Assembly (NCBI GenBank): GCA_964540515.1
Contig: CAZIMS010000003.1
Coordinates: 62,001 to 126,000, forward strand
Direction of reading: 5' to 3'
From: JAOAGA01 sp964540515
Lineage (GTDB): Bacteria; CALINM01
Length of the DNA stretch: 64,000 nt
Shown here: positions 16,030-24,729 of the stretch, piece by piece
Layout: every line of letters starts with the position of its first letter
Numbering within the stretch: position 1 is the stretch's first letter
Translations under genes and position numbers: made by a program
Notes under the pieces: generated by a model
What the model saw: the letters and a program-made list of their open reading frames with translations, nothing else
The model's database searches: none
Told to the model about the DNA's origin: nothing

Positions 16030-17328
16030 ATGGATCTCTTGGAGAAGATTAAATCAAAAAAAGCTAAGGTTGGCGTGATTGGTTTAGGCTATGTAGGGCT
16101 TCCTCTTGTTATAGAGTTTGTAAAGAAGGGTTTTTCTGTCTACGGTTTTGACATTGATAAGAATAAGATTTCCATGCTTTTGGAAGGGAAAAGTTATATT
16201 AAACACATTGATACAAAAGAGCTTGACAAGAAAAAATTTACTCCTACCGTTGATTTTAAAAGGCTCAAAGAGGTTGATTGTATAATTATATGCGTTCCCA
16301 CTCCCTTAAACAAATATAGAGAACCGGATATGACCTATGTCTTTAACACTGCAAAGACCATCTCAGAAAACCTTAAAAAAGGACAACTTATTATCCTTGA
16401 ATCAACAACCTATCCAGGTACAACAGATGAGGATATGAGAAAGATTTTAGAAGAAAGTGGACTTAAAGCAGGAAAGGACTTTTATTTAGCCTTTTCCCCG
16501 GAGAGGGAGGACCCTAACAATCCAAACTTCAAAACCTCTCAGATACCAAAAGTAGTAGGTGGTTATGACAAAAAGAGCTTAGAAGCAGCCAAGGCTTTAT
16601 ATGACCAGATTGTTGAAAAAACTGTTCCTGTATCATCTACAAAAGTCGCAGAAGCAACGAAACTACTTGAAAATATTTATAGAGCGGTAAATATAGCATT
16701 AGTTAACGAATTAAAGATACTCTTTGACAGGATGGGTATTGATATATGGGAAGTAATTGAAGCTGCAAAAACAAAGCCCTTTGGTTTTCAGGCTTTCTAT
16801 CCAGGGCCAGGTATTGGTGGTCACTGCATACCAGTAGATCCCTTTTATTTAACATGGAAGGCGAGAGAATTTGACTTTTCTACCAGATTTATAGAGCTTG
16901 CAGGAGAGATAAACATCTCAATGCCCTATTATGTTATTCAAAAAACGATAGATGCGCTCAATGAGAAAGGCAAAAGTATAAAGGGAGCAAAAATACTTAT
17001 ACTTGGTATGGCCTATAAAAAAGATGTAGATGATATGAGAGAGTCGCCTTCACTCGTATTGTACGAACTTTTAGAAAAAAAAGGCGCCATTGTTGATTAT
17101 AATGATCCTTACATACCGGAGATACCGCCCTTAAGAAAATATGACCTTCACAAAAAATCGGTCTCCCTAACAGCAAAAAACTTAAAGAGTTATGATTGTG
17201 TAATAATAGCTACAGATCACTCTGAATATAATGGTGAAAAGATAGCAAAAGACGCCAATCTGGTAATTGACACACGAAACCTTATAAAAGACAGAGAAAA
17301 ACATAAAGAAAAAGTAGTCTGGGCATAG
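16030..17328 (+). CDS. wbpA: UDP-N-acetylglucosamine 6-dehydrogenase (WbpA/TviB type)
   Basis: The 432-residue nucleotide-sugar dehydrogenase has an N-terminal NAD motif GLGYVGLP near 18-25. It has SPEREDPNNPNF near 156-167, GIGGHCIPVDPFYL near 258-271 with catalytic cysteine in HC, and ILGMAYKKDVDD near 322-333. The SPEREDP motif is typical of the UDP-HexNAc dehydrogenases (WbpA, TviB, WbpO), not UDP-glucose enzymes. It oxidises the C6 alcohol to a uronic acid with two NAD+. Context with a WbpI/WecB-like epimerase and a WbpB-WbpD fusion favours WbpA, in the UDP-ManNAc3NAcA route. AGGAG precedes the ATG. Confidence 0.9.
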   Translation: MDLLEKIKSKKAKVGVIGLGYVGLPLVIEFVKKGFSVYGFDIDKNKISMLLEGKSYIKHIDTKELDKKKFTPTVDFKRLKEVDCIIICVPTPLNKYREPDMTYVFNTAKTISENLKKGQLIILESTTYPGTTDEDMRKILEESGLKAGKDFYLAFSPEREDPNNPNFKTSQIPKVVGGYDKKSLEAAKALYDQIVEKTVPVSSTKVAEATKLLENIYRAVNIALVNELKILFDRMGIDIWEVIEAAKTKPFGFQAFYPGPGIGGHCIPVDPFYLTWKAREFDFSTRFIELAGEINISMPYYVIQKTIDALNEKGKSIKGAKILILGMAYKKDVDDMRESPSLVLYELLEKKGAIVDYNDPYIPEIPPLRKYDLHKKSVSLTAKNLKSYDCVIIATDHSEYNGEKIAKDANLVIDTRNLIKDREKHKEKVVWA

Positions 17329-17339
17329 AAAGGAAAAAG

Positions 17340-18361
17340 ATGAAACTCATACAAATTGTCGGGGCTAGACCTCAGTTCATAAAATATTTTCCTGTTTACA
17401 AAGCGCTAAAAAATAAGCCAGAGATAAAAAACAAATTGGTTCATACAGGGCAACACTATGATGTGAACATGTCAGATATATTCTTCAAAGAGTTAGGCAT
17501 ACCTGAACCTGATTATCATTTAGGAGTTGGTTCTGGTAATCAAGGCTTTCAGACAGCAAAGATGATAGAAAAAATAGAAGAAGTGCTTATTAATGAGAAG
17601 CCAGACTGTGTAGTAATATATGGAGATACCAACTCTACCCTTGCAGGTGCCATAGCATCGTCAAAACTACACATACCAGTATATCACGTAGAAGCAGGGC
17701 TTAGAAGTTACAACAAGCTAATGTCGGAAGAGATAAACAGAGTACTTGCTGATCATATCTCAACAATACTTTTTTGTCCTACAAAAAGTGCCATAAAAAA
17801 CTTAGAAAAAGAAGGCTTTACAAATATTACTAATCGAGGAGAGCTAATAGAACTGCCCTTTAGTAACAAGATATCATGTCACATATCCGCCCCTTTAGTA
17901 ATAAACGTAGGAGATGTGATGTTTGACATAATCAAAGAGATAGAACCCATAGCGGATAAAAGCGATATACTAAAAAAGCTTGATATAAATGAAAAGAAAT
18001 ATGCCCTAATGACAATGCATAGGGCAGAAAATGTTGATAATGCAGATAGGTTAACAAATCTTCTAAAATTTGTCGAAGATGTGGAAGCAGAGAAGGTTAT
18101 TTTTCCTGTTCATCCAAGAACAAAAAAGATACTAGCAAATATAACTTTACCCAAAAAAATAATAACAGTTGAGCCATTAGGTTATATTGATATGGTCAGA
18201 TTAACGAAAGAGAGTTTTCTTGTTCTGACTGATTCAGGTGGCTTACAAAAAGAAGCCTTTTGGCTTAAAGTACCCTGCATAACTTTAAGGGAAGAGACAG
18301 AATGGGTAGAAACCATAGAGTTGGGATGGAATGTATTGTATAAAAACTATAAAGGTCTTAA
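17340..18361 (+). CDS. UDP-GlcNAc 2-epimerase family protein (WecB/WbpI), 3' end lost in assembly gap
   Basis: The first 340 residues are a non-hydrolysing UDP-GlcNAc 2-epimerase: GARPQFIKYFPVYKAL near 8-23, VEAGLRSY near 119-126 and DSGGLQKEAFWLKVPCI near 298-314. The family is usually about 370-380 residues, so roughly 30-40 are missing where 100 N begin at 18362. An open frame runs through the N run to 18602, but what follows belongs to another protein family (see next entries), so that apparent 420-residue protein is an assembly artefact. With WbpA and WbpB-WbpD neighbours it is likely WbpI, epimerising UDP-GlcNAc3NAcA at C2; a WecB role on UDP-GlcNAc is the alternative. Confidence 0.85.
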
Positions 18362-18461
18362 NNNNNNNNNNNNNNNNNNNNNNNNNNNNNNNNNNNNNNN
18401 NNNNNNNNNNNNNNNNNNNNNNNNNNNNNNNNNNNNNNNNNNNNNNNNNNNNNNNNNNNNN
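18362..18461. other. Assembly gap of exactly 100 N
   Basis: A run of 100 N marks a scaffold join of unknown true length. It removes the 3' end of the WecB/WbpI gene and the 5' part of a nucleotidyltransferase gene, and could hide further genes. Confidence 0.98.
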
Positions 18462-18602
18462 GAGAAAAAAAACTTGCATAATTTCTTAAAATTAAAAAGA
18501 TTACTAACAAGAAAGTTAGGCAAAAAAGTTGATTTAGGCATCAAGGGTGCTACAAAACCTTATCTCTATGAAAAGATAAAGGATAAGATTATCTATGTCT
18601 GA
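18462..18602 (+). CDS. C-terminal fragment of a minimal nucleotidyltransferase (MntA-like antitoxin)
   Basis: Forty-six residues after the gap end in KKVDLGIKGATKPYLYEKI and IIYV. This is the usual tail of the small MNT-domain nucleotidyltransferases (R/KVDL, KP, then a VIYV-type end), not of an epimerase. MntA-type proteins AMPylate the HEPN toxin HepT and so neutralise it. The gene overlaps the HepT-like gene by 8 bases, the standard order for these pairs. Its catalytic GSxxxG...DxD region lies in or before the N run and cannot be checked. Confidence 0.65.
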   Translation, partial: EKKNLHNFLKLKRLLTRKLGKKVDLGIKGATKPYLYEKIKDKIIYV

Positions 18603-18948
18603 AAGATCTACAAAATTATATCTGATTGATATATTAGAGTCAGCCGATGCTATAACTGATTATGTTAAGGATTTTGATTTTGAATCCTTCACCAAGGACA
18701 GAAAAACTCGAATGGCAGTAATAAAAGAGTTTGAAATAATTGGAGAAGCAGTATCAAAGCTACCCAAAGATTTAAAGAAAAAATATAAAAAAATACGTTG
18801 GCAAGACATAAAAGATTTTAGAAACATTCTTACACATGAATATTTTGGCGTAGATCTTGAGATTGTCTGGAAAGTTATTAAAGAAGATCTGCCAGAATTA
18901 ATAAATACCATAAAAAAAATAATAGAGACTGAAAAAGAGGATTTTTGA
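18595..18948 (+). CDS. HepT-like HEPN toxin (DUF86)
   Basis: The 117-residue all-alpha protein has the DUF86 pattern. It has EFEIIGEAVSKLP near 46-58 and WQDIKDFRNILTHEYF near 69-84. RNILTHEY fits the HEPN RNase signature RX4HXY, whose tyrosine is the AMPylation site in studied MntA-HepT pairs. As a toxin it cleaves RNA unless modified by the cognate nucleotidyltransferase, whose tail lies just upstream with an 8-base overlap. It ends 1 base before the WbpB-WbpD fusion, so the toxin-antitoxin pair sits inside the polysaccharide operon. Insertion by transfer is likely (inference). Confidence 0.82.
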   Translation: MSERSTKLYLIDILESADAITDYVKDFDFESFTKDRKTRMAVIKEFEIIGEAVSKLPKDLKKKYKKIRWQDIKDFRNILTHEYFGVDLEIVWKVIKEDLPELINTIKKIIETEKEDF

Positions 18949-18949
18949 T

Positions 18950-20518
18950 ATGGGAAAAATAAATTCTTCACACTTTATCGCTCACATAGGACTTGGCTAC
19001 TGGGGAAAAAACATATTAAGAAATCTTTATGAACTTGGGGTATTACACACTGCCTGTGATGTAAGTGAAAAGCTTTTAGAAGAGAGAAAAAAAGAGTATC
19101 CCAAGGTAAAGTTCACAAACAAGTATGAAGACCTTCTAAATAATGACCATATAAAAGCGATAGTTATCTCAACCCCTGCCTTTACACACTATGAAATGAC
19201 TAAAAAAGCCCTATTGGCAGGCAAAGATGTATTTGTAGAAAAACCACTCGCTCTAACTGTTTCTCAAGGCAAAGAGCTTGTTGAGTTAGCTAAAAAAGAG
19301 GGAAGAGTTTTAATGGTAGGGCATATATTAAACTATCATCCAGCAGTAAAAAAGATGAAAGAGATTATAAAAAATGGAGAGATAGGTAAAATCCAGTATA
19401 TATACTCAAACAGGATAAACATTGGGAAGATACGGACAGAAGAAGATGTAATCTTAAGCCTTGCACCTCACGATATATCACTTATAAATAGTATAATAGG
19501 CGAAGAACCCACAGAAATAAAAGCCTTTGGTGGAAGCTATCTGACAGAAGGCCTTTTAGACATAGCCACAATCAATATTGCCTATCCATCAAACATAAAA
19601 GCCCATATATTTGTAAGCTGGCTAAACCCATACAAAGAACAAAAATTCGCAGTAATAGGCTCAAAGGGGATGCTTGTATTTGACGATGTAAGCAAAGAAA
19701 AGCTATTATTATACCCCCACAAGATACAGTGGGAAGAAGGGAAGATACCAGTAGCAAAAAAAGAGGATGCCCAAATAATAGCCATAGAAGAAGGCGAGCC
19801 ACTAAAAAATGAGCTAATCCACTTTATAGAATGCATAAAAGACAGAAAAAATCCATTAACAGATGGAGAAGAGGGTTTAAAAGTGTTGAAAATAATAGAA
19901 AAAGCTGAAGAAATAGTTAAAAAAGAGGCAAAAAAACAATCACCAAATACATTAAACTACTTTGTCCACGAAAGTAGCTACGTTGACGAAGGAGTAGAGA
20001 TAGGCCAAGGAACAAAAATTTGGCATTTTAGCCATATACTAAAAGGGAGCAAAATAGGCAAAAACTGTATAATAGGACAAAATGTAGTAATTGGTCCTGA
20101 TGTAGTAGTTGGCAATAAATGTAAAATACAAAATAATGTGTCATTATACAAAGGAGTAACATTAGAAGATGAGGTATTTTGCGGCCCTTCCTGTGTATTT
20201 ACAAATGTATATAATCCAAGGGCCTTCATAGAGAGAAAGCATGAATTCCGTCCAACTTTAGTAAAAAGGGGTGCAACAATAGGTGCAAATTCAACAATAG
20301 TCTGTGGGGTAACAATTGGAGAGTATGCCTTAATCGCAGCAGGAGCGGTAGTAAAAAAAGATGTACCACCCCATGCTATCGTTGCAGGTGTCCCAGCAAA
20401 GCAAATAGGCTGGGCTTGTAAATGCGGGGTAACGTTGAAGTTTGAGAAGGATAAAGCTAAGTGTGAATATTGTAATGAAGAGTATCAAAAATTAGAGGGC
20501 AAAATATTAAAAATTTAA
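18950..20518 (+). CDS. Fused Gfo/Idh/MocA dehydrogenase and hexapeptide N-acetyltransferase (WbpB-WbpD-like)
   Basis: The 522-residue protein joins two enzymes. Residues of about 1-325 are a Gfo/Idh/MocA dehydrogenase: HIGLGYWGKN near 11-20 and the family EKPLALT near 91-97. Residues of about 335-500 are a left-handed beta-helix acyltransferase (IWHFSHILKGSKIGKNC; IGANSTIVCGVTIGEYALI; VPAKQIGW). The end has four cysteines in CKC and CEYC, a small zinc-ribbon tail common in WbpD/WlbB-type enzymes. In Pseudomonas these are separate: WbpB oxidises C3 of UDP-GlcNAcA and WbpD N-acetylates the 3-amino sugar. The aminotransferase WbpE that should act between them is not visible in this window. Confidence 0.88.
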   Translation: MGKINSSHFIAHIGLGYWGKNILRNLYELGVLHTACDVSEKLLEERKKEYPKVKFTNKYEDLLNNDHIKAIVISTPAFTHYEMTKKALLAGKDVFVEKPLALTVSQGKELVELAKKEGRVLMVGHILNYHPAVKKMKEIIKNGEIGKIQYIYSNRINIGKIRTEEDVILSLAPHDISLINSIIGEEPTEIKAFGGSYLTEGLLDIATINIAYPSNIKAHIFVSWLNPYKEQKFAVIGSKGMLVFDDVSKEKLLLYPHKIQWEEGKIPVAKKEDAQIIAIEEGEPLKNELIHFIECIKDRKNPLTDGEEGLKVLKIIEKAEEIVKKEAKKQSPNTLNYFVHESSYVDEGVEIGQGTKIWHFSHILKGSKIGKNCIIGQNVVIGPDVVVGNKCKIQNNVSLYKGVTLEDEVFCGPSCVFTNVYNPRAFIERKHEFRPTLVKRGATIGANSTIVCGVTIGEYALIAAGAVVKKDVPPHAIVAGVPAKQIGWACKCGVTLKFEKDKAKCEYCNEEYQKLEGKILKI

Positions 20519-20588
20519 ATTTTGTCAAGTTGCATAGAAGCATTGATATGTATACAAATAAAAATGGTCATTAATAAAGGAGGTTAAT

Positions 20589-21581
20589 GTGAACAAGTTA
20601 GAAAACGCAAAAGTATTAGTTATTGGCGGTGCAGGATTTATAGGTAGTTTTGTGGTAAGAGAACTGTTAAAAGAGCCTGTTAAAGAACTAGTAATTTATG
20701 ATAATTTTACTCGGGGGAAATACAGTAATATTAAAGATTGCCTTGACGATAAGAGATGTTATGTTTTCCCTTATGGAGGTGATTTAAGGGATATTGATGT
20801 ATTAGACAAGGCTATGGAAGGTGTTGATTATGTTTTCCACTTAGCAGCTATGTGGCTTTTGCATTGCAAAGATTTTCCAAGAACTGCTTTTGAAGTTAAT
20901 ATAGCAGGAACTTTTAACGTTTTAGAAGCTTGTGTTAAGCATAAGGTTAAAAAATTGGTTTATAGCTCATCAGCTTCAGTTTATGGGGATGCTGTTGAAA
21001 CACCTATGACTGAGGGGCATCCATTTAATAATAAGAATTTCTATGGTGCTACAAAAATAGCTGGAGAAGCTATGTGTACAGCTTTTAATGATAGATACGG
21101 ACTTCAAGTAATAGGATTAAGATATGCGAATGTTTTTGGTCCTAATCAAGATCAAACAGCAGCATATACAGGTGTGATACCTATTATGTTAAATAAAATT
21201 GAATTTGTTGAACCAATCACAATAAATGGCGATGGAACGCAAGCTTATGACTTTATATATGTTGAAGACGCGGCAAGAGCAAATATTTGTGCTTTAAAGT
21301 CGTCTATGAATATTGGTTTTTATAATGTTGGTACTGGAGTTCAAACATCAATTAGAGACCTTGTAAATCTTATACTAAAGCTTACTGGCGCAAAAAATGA
21401 AATTATTTATAAGCCATATAGCCCAGATGATGCAAGGCAATTTGTAAAGAATAGAGTACTTTGCCCTAAAAAAGCTAATGAAGAAATAAGTTTTCAATAT
21501 AAATATTCATTAGAAGAAGGACTAAAGAGACTTATTGAGTGGAGAAAAAACATAAGTGGTGAAAGTATATGTGTGGTATAG
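20589..21581 (+). CDS. NAD-dependent nucleotide-sugar epimerase/dehydratase (SDR)
   Basis: The 330-residue extended SDR has the NAD motif GGAGFIGS near 13-20, the serine region YSSSASVYGD near 117-126 and the catalytic YxxxK in YGATK near 145-149. Such enzymes epimerise UDP-glucose/UDP-GlcNAc at C4 or dehydrate NDP-hexoses. The substrate cannot be assigned here. The GTG start is used because the ATG two bases earlier is followed at once by a stop; AGGAGG lies just upstream. It overlaps the asparagine synthase-like gene by 13 bases, so the two are coupled. The 70 bases before it have no clear terminator, so it may be read from the upstream operon. Confidence 0.88.
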   Translation: MNKLENAKVLVIGGAGFIGSFVVRELLKEPVKELVIYDNFTRGKYSNIKDCLDDKRCYVFPYGGDLRDIDVLDKAMEGVDYVFHLAAMWLLHCKDFPRTAFEVNIAGTFNVLEACVKHKVKKLVYSSSASVYGDAVETPMTEGHPFNNKNFYGATKIAGEAMCTAFNDRYGLQVIGLRYANVFGPNQDQTAAYTGVIPIMLNKIEFVEPITINGDGTQAYDFIYVEDAARANICALKSSMNIGFYNVGTGVQTSIRDLVNLILKLTGAKNEIIYKPYSPDDARQFVKNRVLCPKKANEEISFQYKYSLEEGLKRLIEWRKNISGESICVV

Positions 21582-23668
21582 CTGGTGTAGTTGCATTAAA
21601 TCACAAAACAATTGAACTTATTAATACCGTCAAGATGCTAGACAGTTTATCTCATCGTGGACCTGATGATGCAGGATATCTGTATTTTCACACTGGCACT
21701 AAACATAGAGGCCATTCATTTCATCTTAATCTTTCAGACAAAAAATTTTCAAAACTTTCACCCCTATTGCCTACTATTCAAGAAGAAGCAGTGCAGAGAG
21801 AACTTTGCCAACACGACTGGGACATTTTTTTTGGGCATAGAAGACTTGCTATATTGGATTTAACTGATGCTGGACATCAGCCAATGAGTGATTTATCAAA
21901 AAATATCTGGGTTGTTTATAACGGTGAGATTTATAATTTCAAAGAGATAAGAGCAGAGCTAGAAAAAGCTGGGCATAAGTTCAAAAGCAATACAGACACG
22001 GAAGTGATTATTTACGCCTATATAGAGTGGGGAATAAAATGCATTGAAAAGTTTAATGGAATGTTTGCATTTGCATTATATGATAACTTTCAAAAGAAAT
22101 TTTACCTTGTAAGGGATCGATATGGAATAAAACCATTATATTACTCAATTGTCAAAGAACCTAATGGTCATAGTTTAATATTTGGTAGTGAGATTAAAGC
22201 GATATGTAGATATGCTAACTATTCAGATATAGATTTAGATGGAACTGTGGAATATCTTAGTTTTCAAAACTTTTTTTCTGATAGGACATTATGGAAAGAC
22301 ATAAAAATATTGCTTGCTGGTCATTATATAGAAATAGATTTAAAAAAGCAAGAAAAGGGTTCTTTTTGCGTTAGTTCCAGTCACAAGAATTTGTTAACAA
22401 TGGTAAGCGATTTAGATAACGTTTTTAGAGAAAGCAAGCTGAAAGCCAATCTTATTCAATATTGGGATTTTCAACCTTTTCAAGACAAATTCAAAGAAAA
22501 AGAATCTGATATTTTAAAAAATCTTGAAGATATATTTGAAAAAGCTGTTAAAAGACAATTAATCAGTGATGTAGAAATAGGAAGCTATCTAAGTGGTGGA
22601 ATTGACAGCGGAGCAATAACTGCGATTGCTTCTAAGCATTTTATAAATACAAAAGGTTCATTTAAAAGTTTCACAATAGGATTTGATTTACATAGTGCAA
22701 GTGGAATAGAACTCTCTTTTGACGAAAGAGAACGTGCAGAATATATGTCTTATATTTTTGGAACTGAACATTATGAAATGGTCCTTAAAGCTGGTGATAT
22801 GGAGAGATGTTTGTCATCTCTTGTGTACTACTTAGAAGAGCCTCGAGTTGGTCAGAGTTATCCTAATTATTATGCAAACATGCTTGCTAGCAAATTTGTA
22901 AAAGTAGTTTTGACTGGCAGTGGTGGAGATGAATTATTTGGGGGCTATCCTTGGAGGTATTCTTACGTTTTAAACACAAAAAATTTTGATGATTTTGTAG
23001 ATAATTATTTTAGATTTTGGGTAAGACTATTTCCATTAGATGTCTTAGATAAAGCTTTTATACCCATAAAAGGTAAATATACAGTTGAACCAAGAACCTT
23101 ATTTGCCTCAGTAATTCCAGATAGTTATAGAAAAGAGGAATATACCCCTGAAGAAGCATTAGAGTTAGCTTTATATTTTGAGCAAAAGACCTTTCTACAT
23201 GGTATTTTAGTTGTTGAGGATAAACTTAGTATGGCTCATAGCCTTGAAACACGTGTGCCATTTCTTGATAATGAATTAGTTGATTTTGCTCTTAAAATAC
23301 CTATAAATTTAAAGCTAAAAAATATTTCAAAATATAAAAACGCTAATGAAAATGAAGTAAAAAAAATAAGAAAAACAAATGATGGAAAAGTTATACTTAG
23401 AAAAATATTAAAAAAATATGTTCCGAAAGAAATATTTAATGCTAAAAAACAGGGGTTTAGTGCCCCAGATAATAGCTGGTTTAAGGGTGAAAGCATAAAT
23501 TTAATAAAAAGAGTTTTGTTGAAAAAAAATCTAAAAATCCATAATTTTATAGATGAGAACATATTAAAAAAAATGATATTGGAACATATTAATGGAAAAG
23601 CAAACAGAAGATTATTGTTATGGAGTTCCATTAATCTGGAGCTCTTATTAAATAGCAAAGGATTATAA
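21569..23668 (+). CDS. asnB: Asparagine synthase-like glutamine amidotransferase
   Basis: The 699-residue protein starts MCGIAG, so Cys2 would be the glutaminase nucleophile. The class II GATase domain spans about 1-240, with SHRGPDDAGY near 29-38 and the VVYNGEIYNF motif near 115-124. The synthase domain has the PP-loop SGGIDSGAI near 347-355 and later SLETRVPFLDNELVDFAL. Biosynthetic AsnB makes asparagine from aspartate, but copies in O-antigen loci often amidate uronic acids to uronamides. The WbpA-type dehydrogenase upstream could supply such an acid (inference). It is longer than usual (about 610-630) because of extra loops near residues 48-85 and 255-300. Confidence 0.88.
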   Translation: MCGIAGVVALNHKTIELINTVKMLDSLSHRGPDDAGYLYFHTGTKHRGHSFHLNLSDKKFSKLSPLLPTIQEEAVQRELCQHDWDIFFGHRRLAILDLTDAGHQPMSDLSKNIWVVYNGEIYNFKEIRAELEKAGHKFKSNTDTEVIIYAYIEWGIKCIEKFNGMFAFALYDNFQKKFYLVRDRYGIKPLYYSIVKEPNGHSLIFGSEIKAICRYANYSDIDLDGTVEYLSFQNFFSDRTLWKDIKILLAGHYIEIDLKKQEKGSFCVSSSHKNLLTMVSDLDNVFRESKLKANLIQYWDFQPFQDKFKEKESDILKNLEDIFEKAVKRQLISDVEIGSYLSGGIDSGAITAIASKHFINTKGSFKSFTIGFDLHSASGIELSFDERERAEYMSYIFGTEHYEMVLKAGDMERCLSSLVYYLEEPRVGQSYPNYYANMLASKFVKVVLTGSGGDELFGGYPWRYSYVLNTKNFDDFVDNYFRFWVRLFPLDVLDKAFIPIKGKYTVEPRTLFASVIPDSYRKEEYTPEEALELALYFEQKTFLHGILVVEDKLSMAHSLETRVPFLDNELVDFALKIPINLKLKNISKYKNANENEVKKIRKTNDGKVILRKILKKYVPKEIFNAKKQGFSAPDNSWFKGESINLIKRVLLKKNLKIHNFIDENILKKMILEHINGKANRRLLLWSSINLELLLNSKGL

Positions 23669-23669
23669 T

Positions 23670-23816
23670 ATGAATTTTGATGAATTTACAATTGATTATT
23701 ATCAAGACATTATAGAGTTGAGCAAGAAAATATTCAAATTTTACAGAGAAAGAGAATCTTTTATGGTGAAAAAACATGAAATTGCTATTATCTTTAGCTT
23801 GCTACAGGAAAGTTGA
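23670..23816 (+). CDS. Short unassigned reading frame between asnB and the methyltransferase
   Basis: A 48-residue frame begins at an ATG one base after the asnB stop and ends at a TGA (23814-23816), 30 bases before the methyltransferase ATG. The peptide is charged and helical-looking (IIELSKKIFKFYRERES). No family is recognised. It could be a real small protein, or the remnant start of a gene that was replaced by the methyltransferase. There is no good Shine-Dalgarno; coupling to asnB would be needed. Confidence 0.35.
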   Translation: MNFDEFTIDYYQDIIELSKKIFKFYRERESFMVKKHEIAIIFSLLQES

Positions 23817-23845
23817 TTGAGCAAAATTTTCATAGGGGTAAAATA

Positions 23846-24722
23846 ATGTCAGGAAATACTTCTCAAAGCTTTAGAGACAAATGGGAAAAGAATCAAAAGT
23901 CTTTCTTCACTGAAACCCTTCGTGAAGGCTCGGAAATATCACGTTGGATTTTAGAGCGTAATGGGTTCAAAAGCTTATCCGATTTTTCTAGTTATCTTGT
24001 GGGGTGTAAGCGTATTTTGGATGGTGGCTGCGGTAATGGGCGTATTACAGCATTACTAAGACTAGTTGCCCCTAAAGAAGCTGAGATAGTTGGGATAGAT
24101 TTGGTAGGAGCAGATATTGCAAGTCAAAACTTAAAGAACGAGAAAAACGTTCGGTTTGAAACAAGGGATATTTTTGGTGATCTTTCTGATCTTGGGAAAT
24201 TTGACTTTATCTATTGTCAGGAAGTGCTTCATCACACTTTAGACCCCGCAGGTGCTCTCTTCAACCTAAGCCAACTCCTTAATCCACGCGGTGAAATAGC
24301 TATTTATGTTTATAAAAAAAGCTCCTGTTAGAGAGTTTGTTGATGACTATATCAGAGACAAAATTGCTGATCTCCCTTATGAGGAAGCAATGAATTATTG
24401 TGCTCAAATTACGGAATTTGGCAAGAGCTTGTCAGAACTTGGGTTAAAGGTCAAAGTGCCATCAGTTGAACTACTTGGTATTGAGGCTGGTGAATATGAT
24501 ATTCAACGTCTTATTTATCATTTCTTTGCAAAATGCTATTGGAATCCGAGCCTCTCTTACGAAGAAAATGTATTAATTAATTATGACTGGTATCATCCGC
24601 AGATTGCAACACGCCACACATTGGAAGAGGTAGAAAACTGGTTTTCTTCAATAGGACTTGAAATCATTCATAGGTGTGTCGATTTCTGGGGAATAACAGT
24701 TAGAGGACGAAAAAAGGAGTAG
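23846..24722 (+). pseudogene. SAM-dependent methyltransferase split by a frameshift in an A7 run
   Basis: Two frames together make one class I methyltransferase of about 290 residues. The first part (23846-24331) has RILDGGCGNGR (SAM motif I), VGIDLVG and FDFIYCQEVLHHTLDPAGAL, then ends soon after YVYKK. The second (24306-24722) continues APVREFVDDYIRDKIADLP to a DFWGITVRGRKKE end. The junction is an A7 run at 24314-24320; six As would give a continuous YVYKKAPVRE. The cause may be a sequencing error, a mutation or slippage on the A run. The ATG at 23846 has AGGGG 7 bases upstream and is better than the TTG at 23813. Substrate unknown; probably a sugar or surface modification given the locus. 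Confidence 0.8.
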
Positions 24723-24729
24723 GCTAATA

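Noticed and set aside
17340..18602. One continuous 420-residue UDP-GlcNAc 2-epimerase
   Set aside because: The frame only stays open because N codons are neutral. The sequence after the gap has the tail of an MNT nucleotidyltransferase, not of an epimerase.
23236..23658. 140-residue minus-strand frame
   Set aside because: It is the antisense shadow of the conserved asnB synthase domain, with no start signal. Similar long antisense frames over wbpB-D, queuosine and TPR genes were also dropped.
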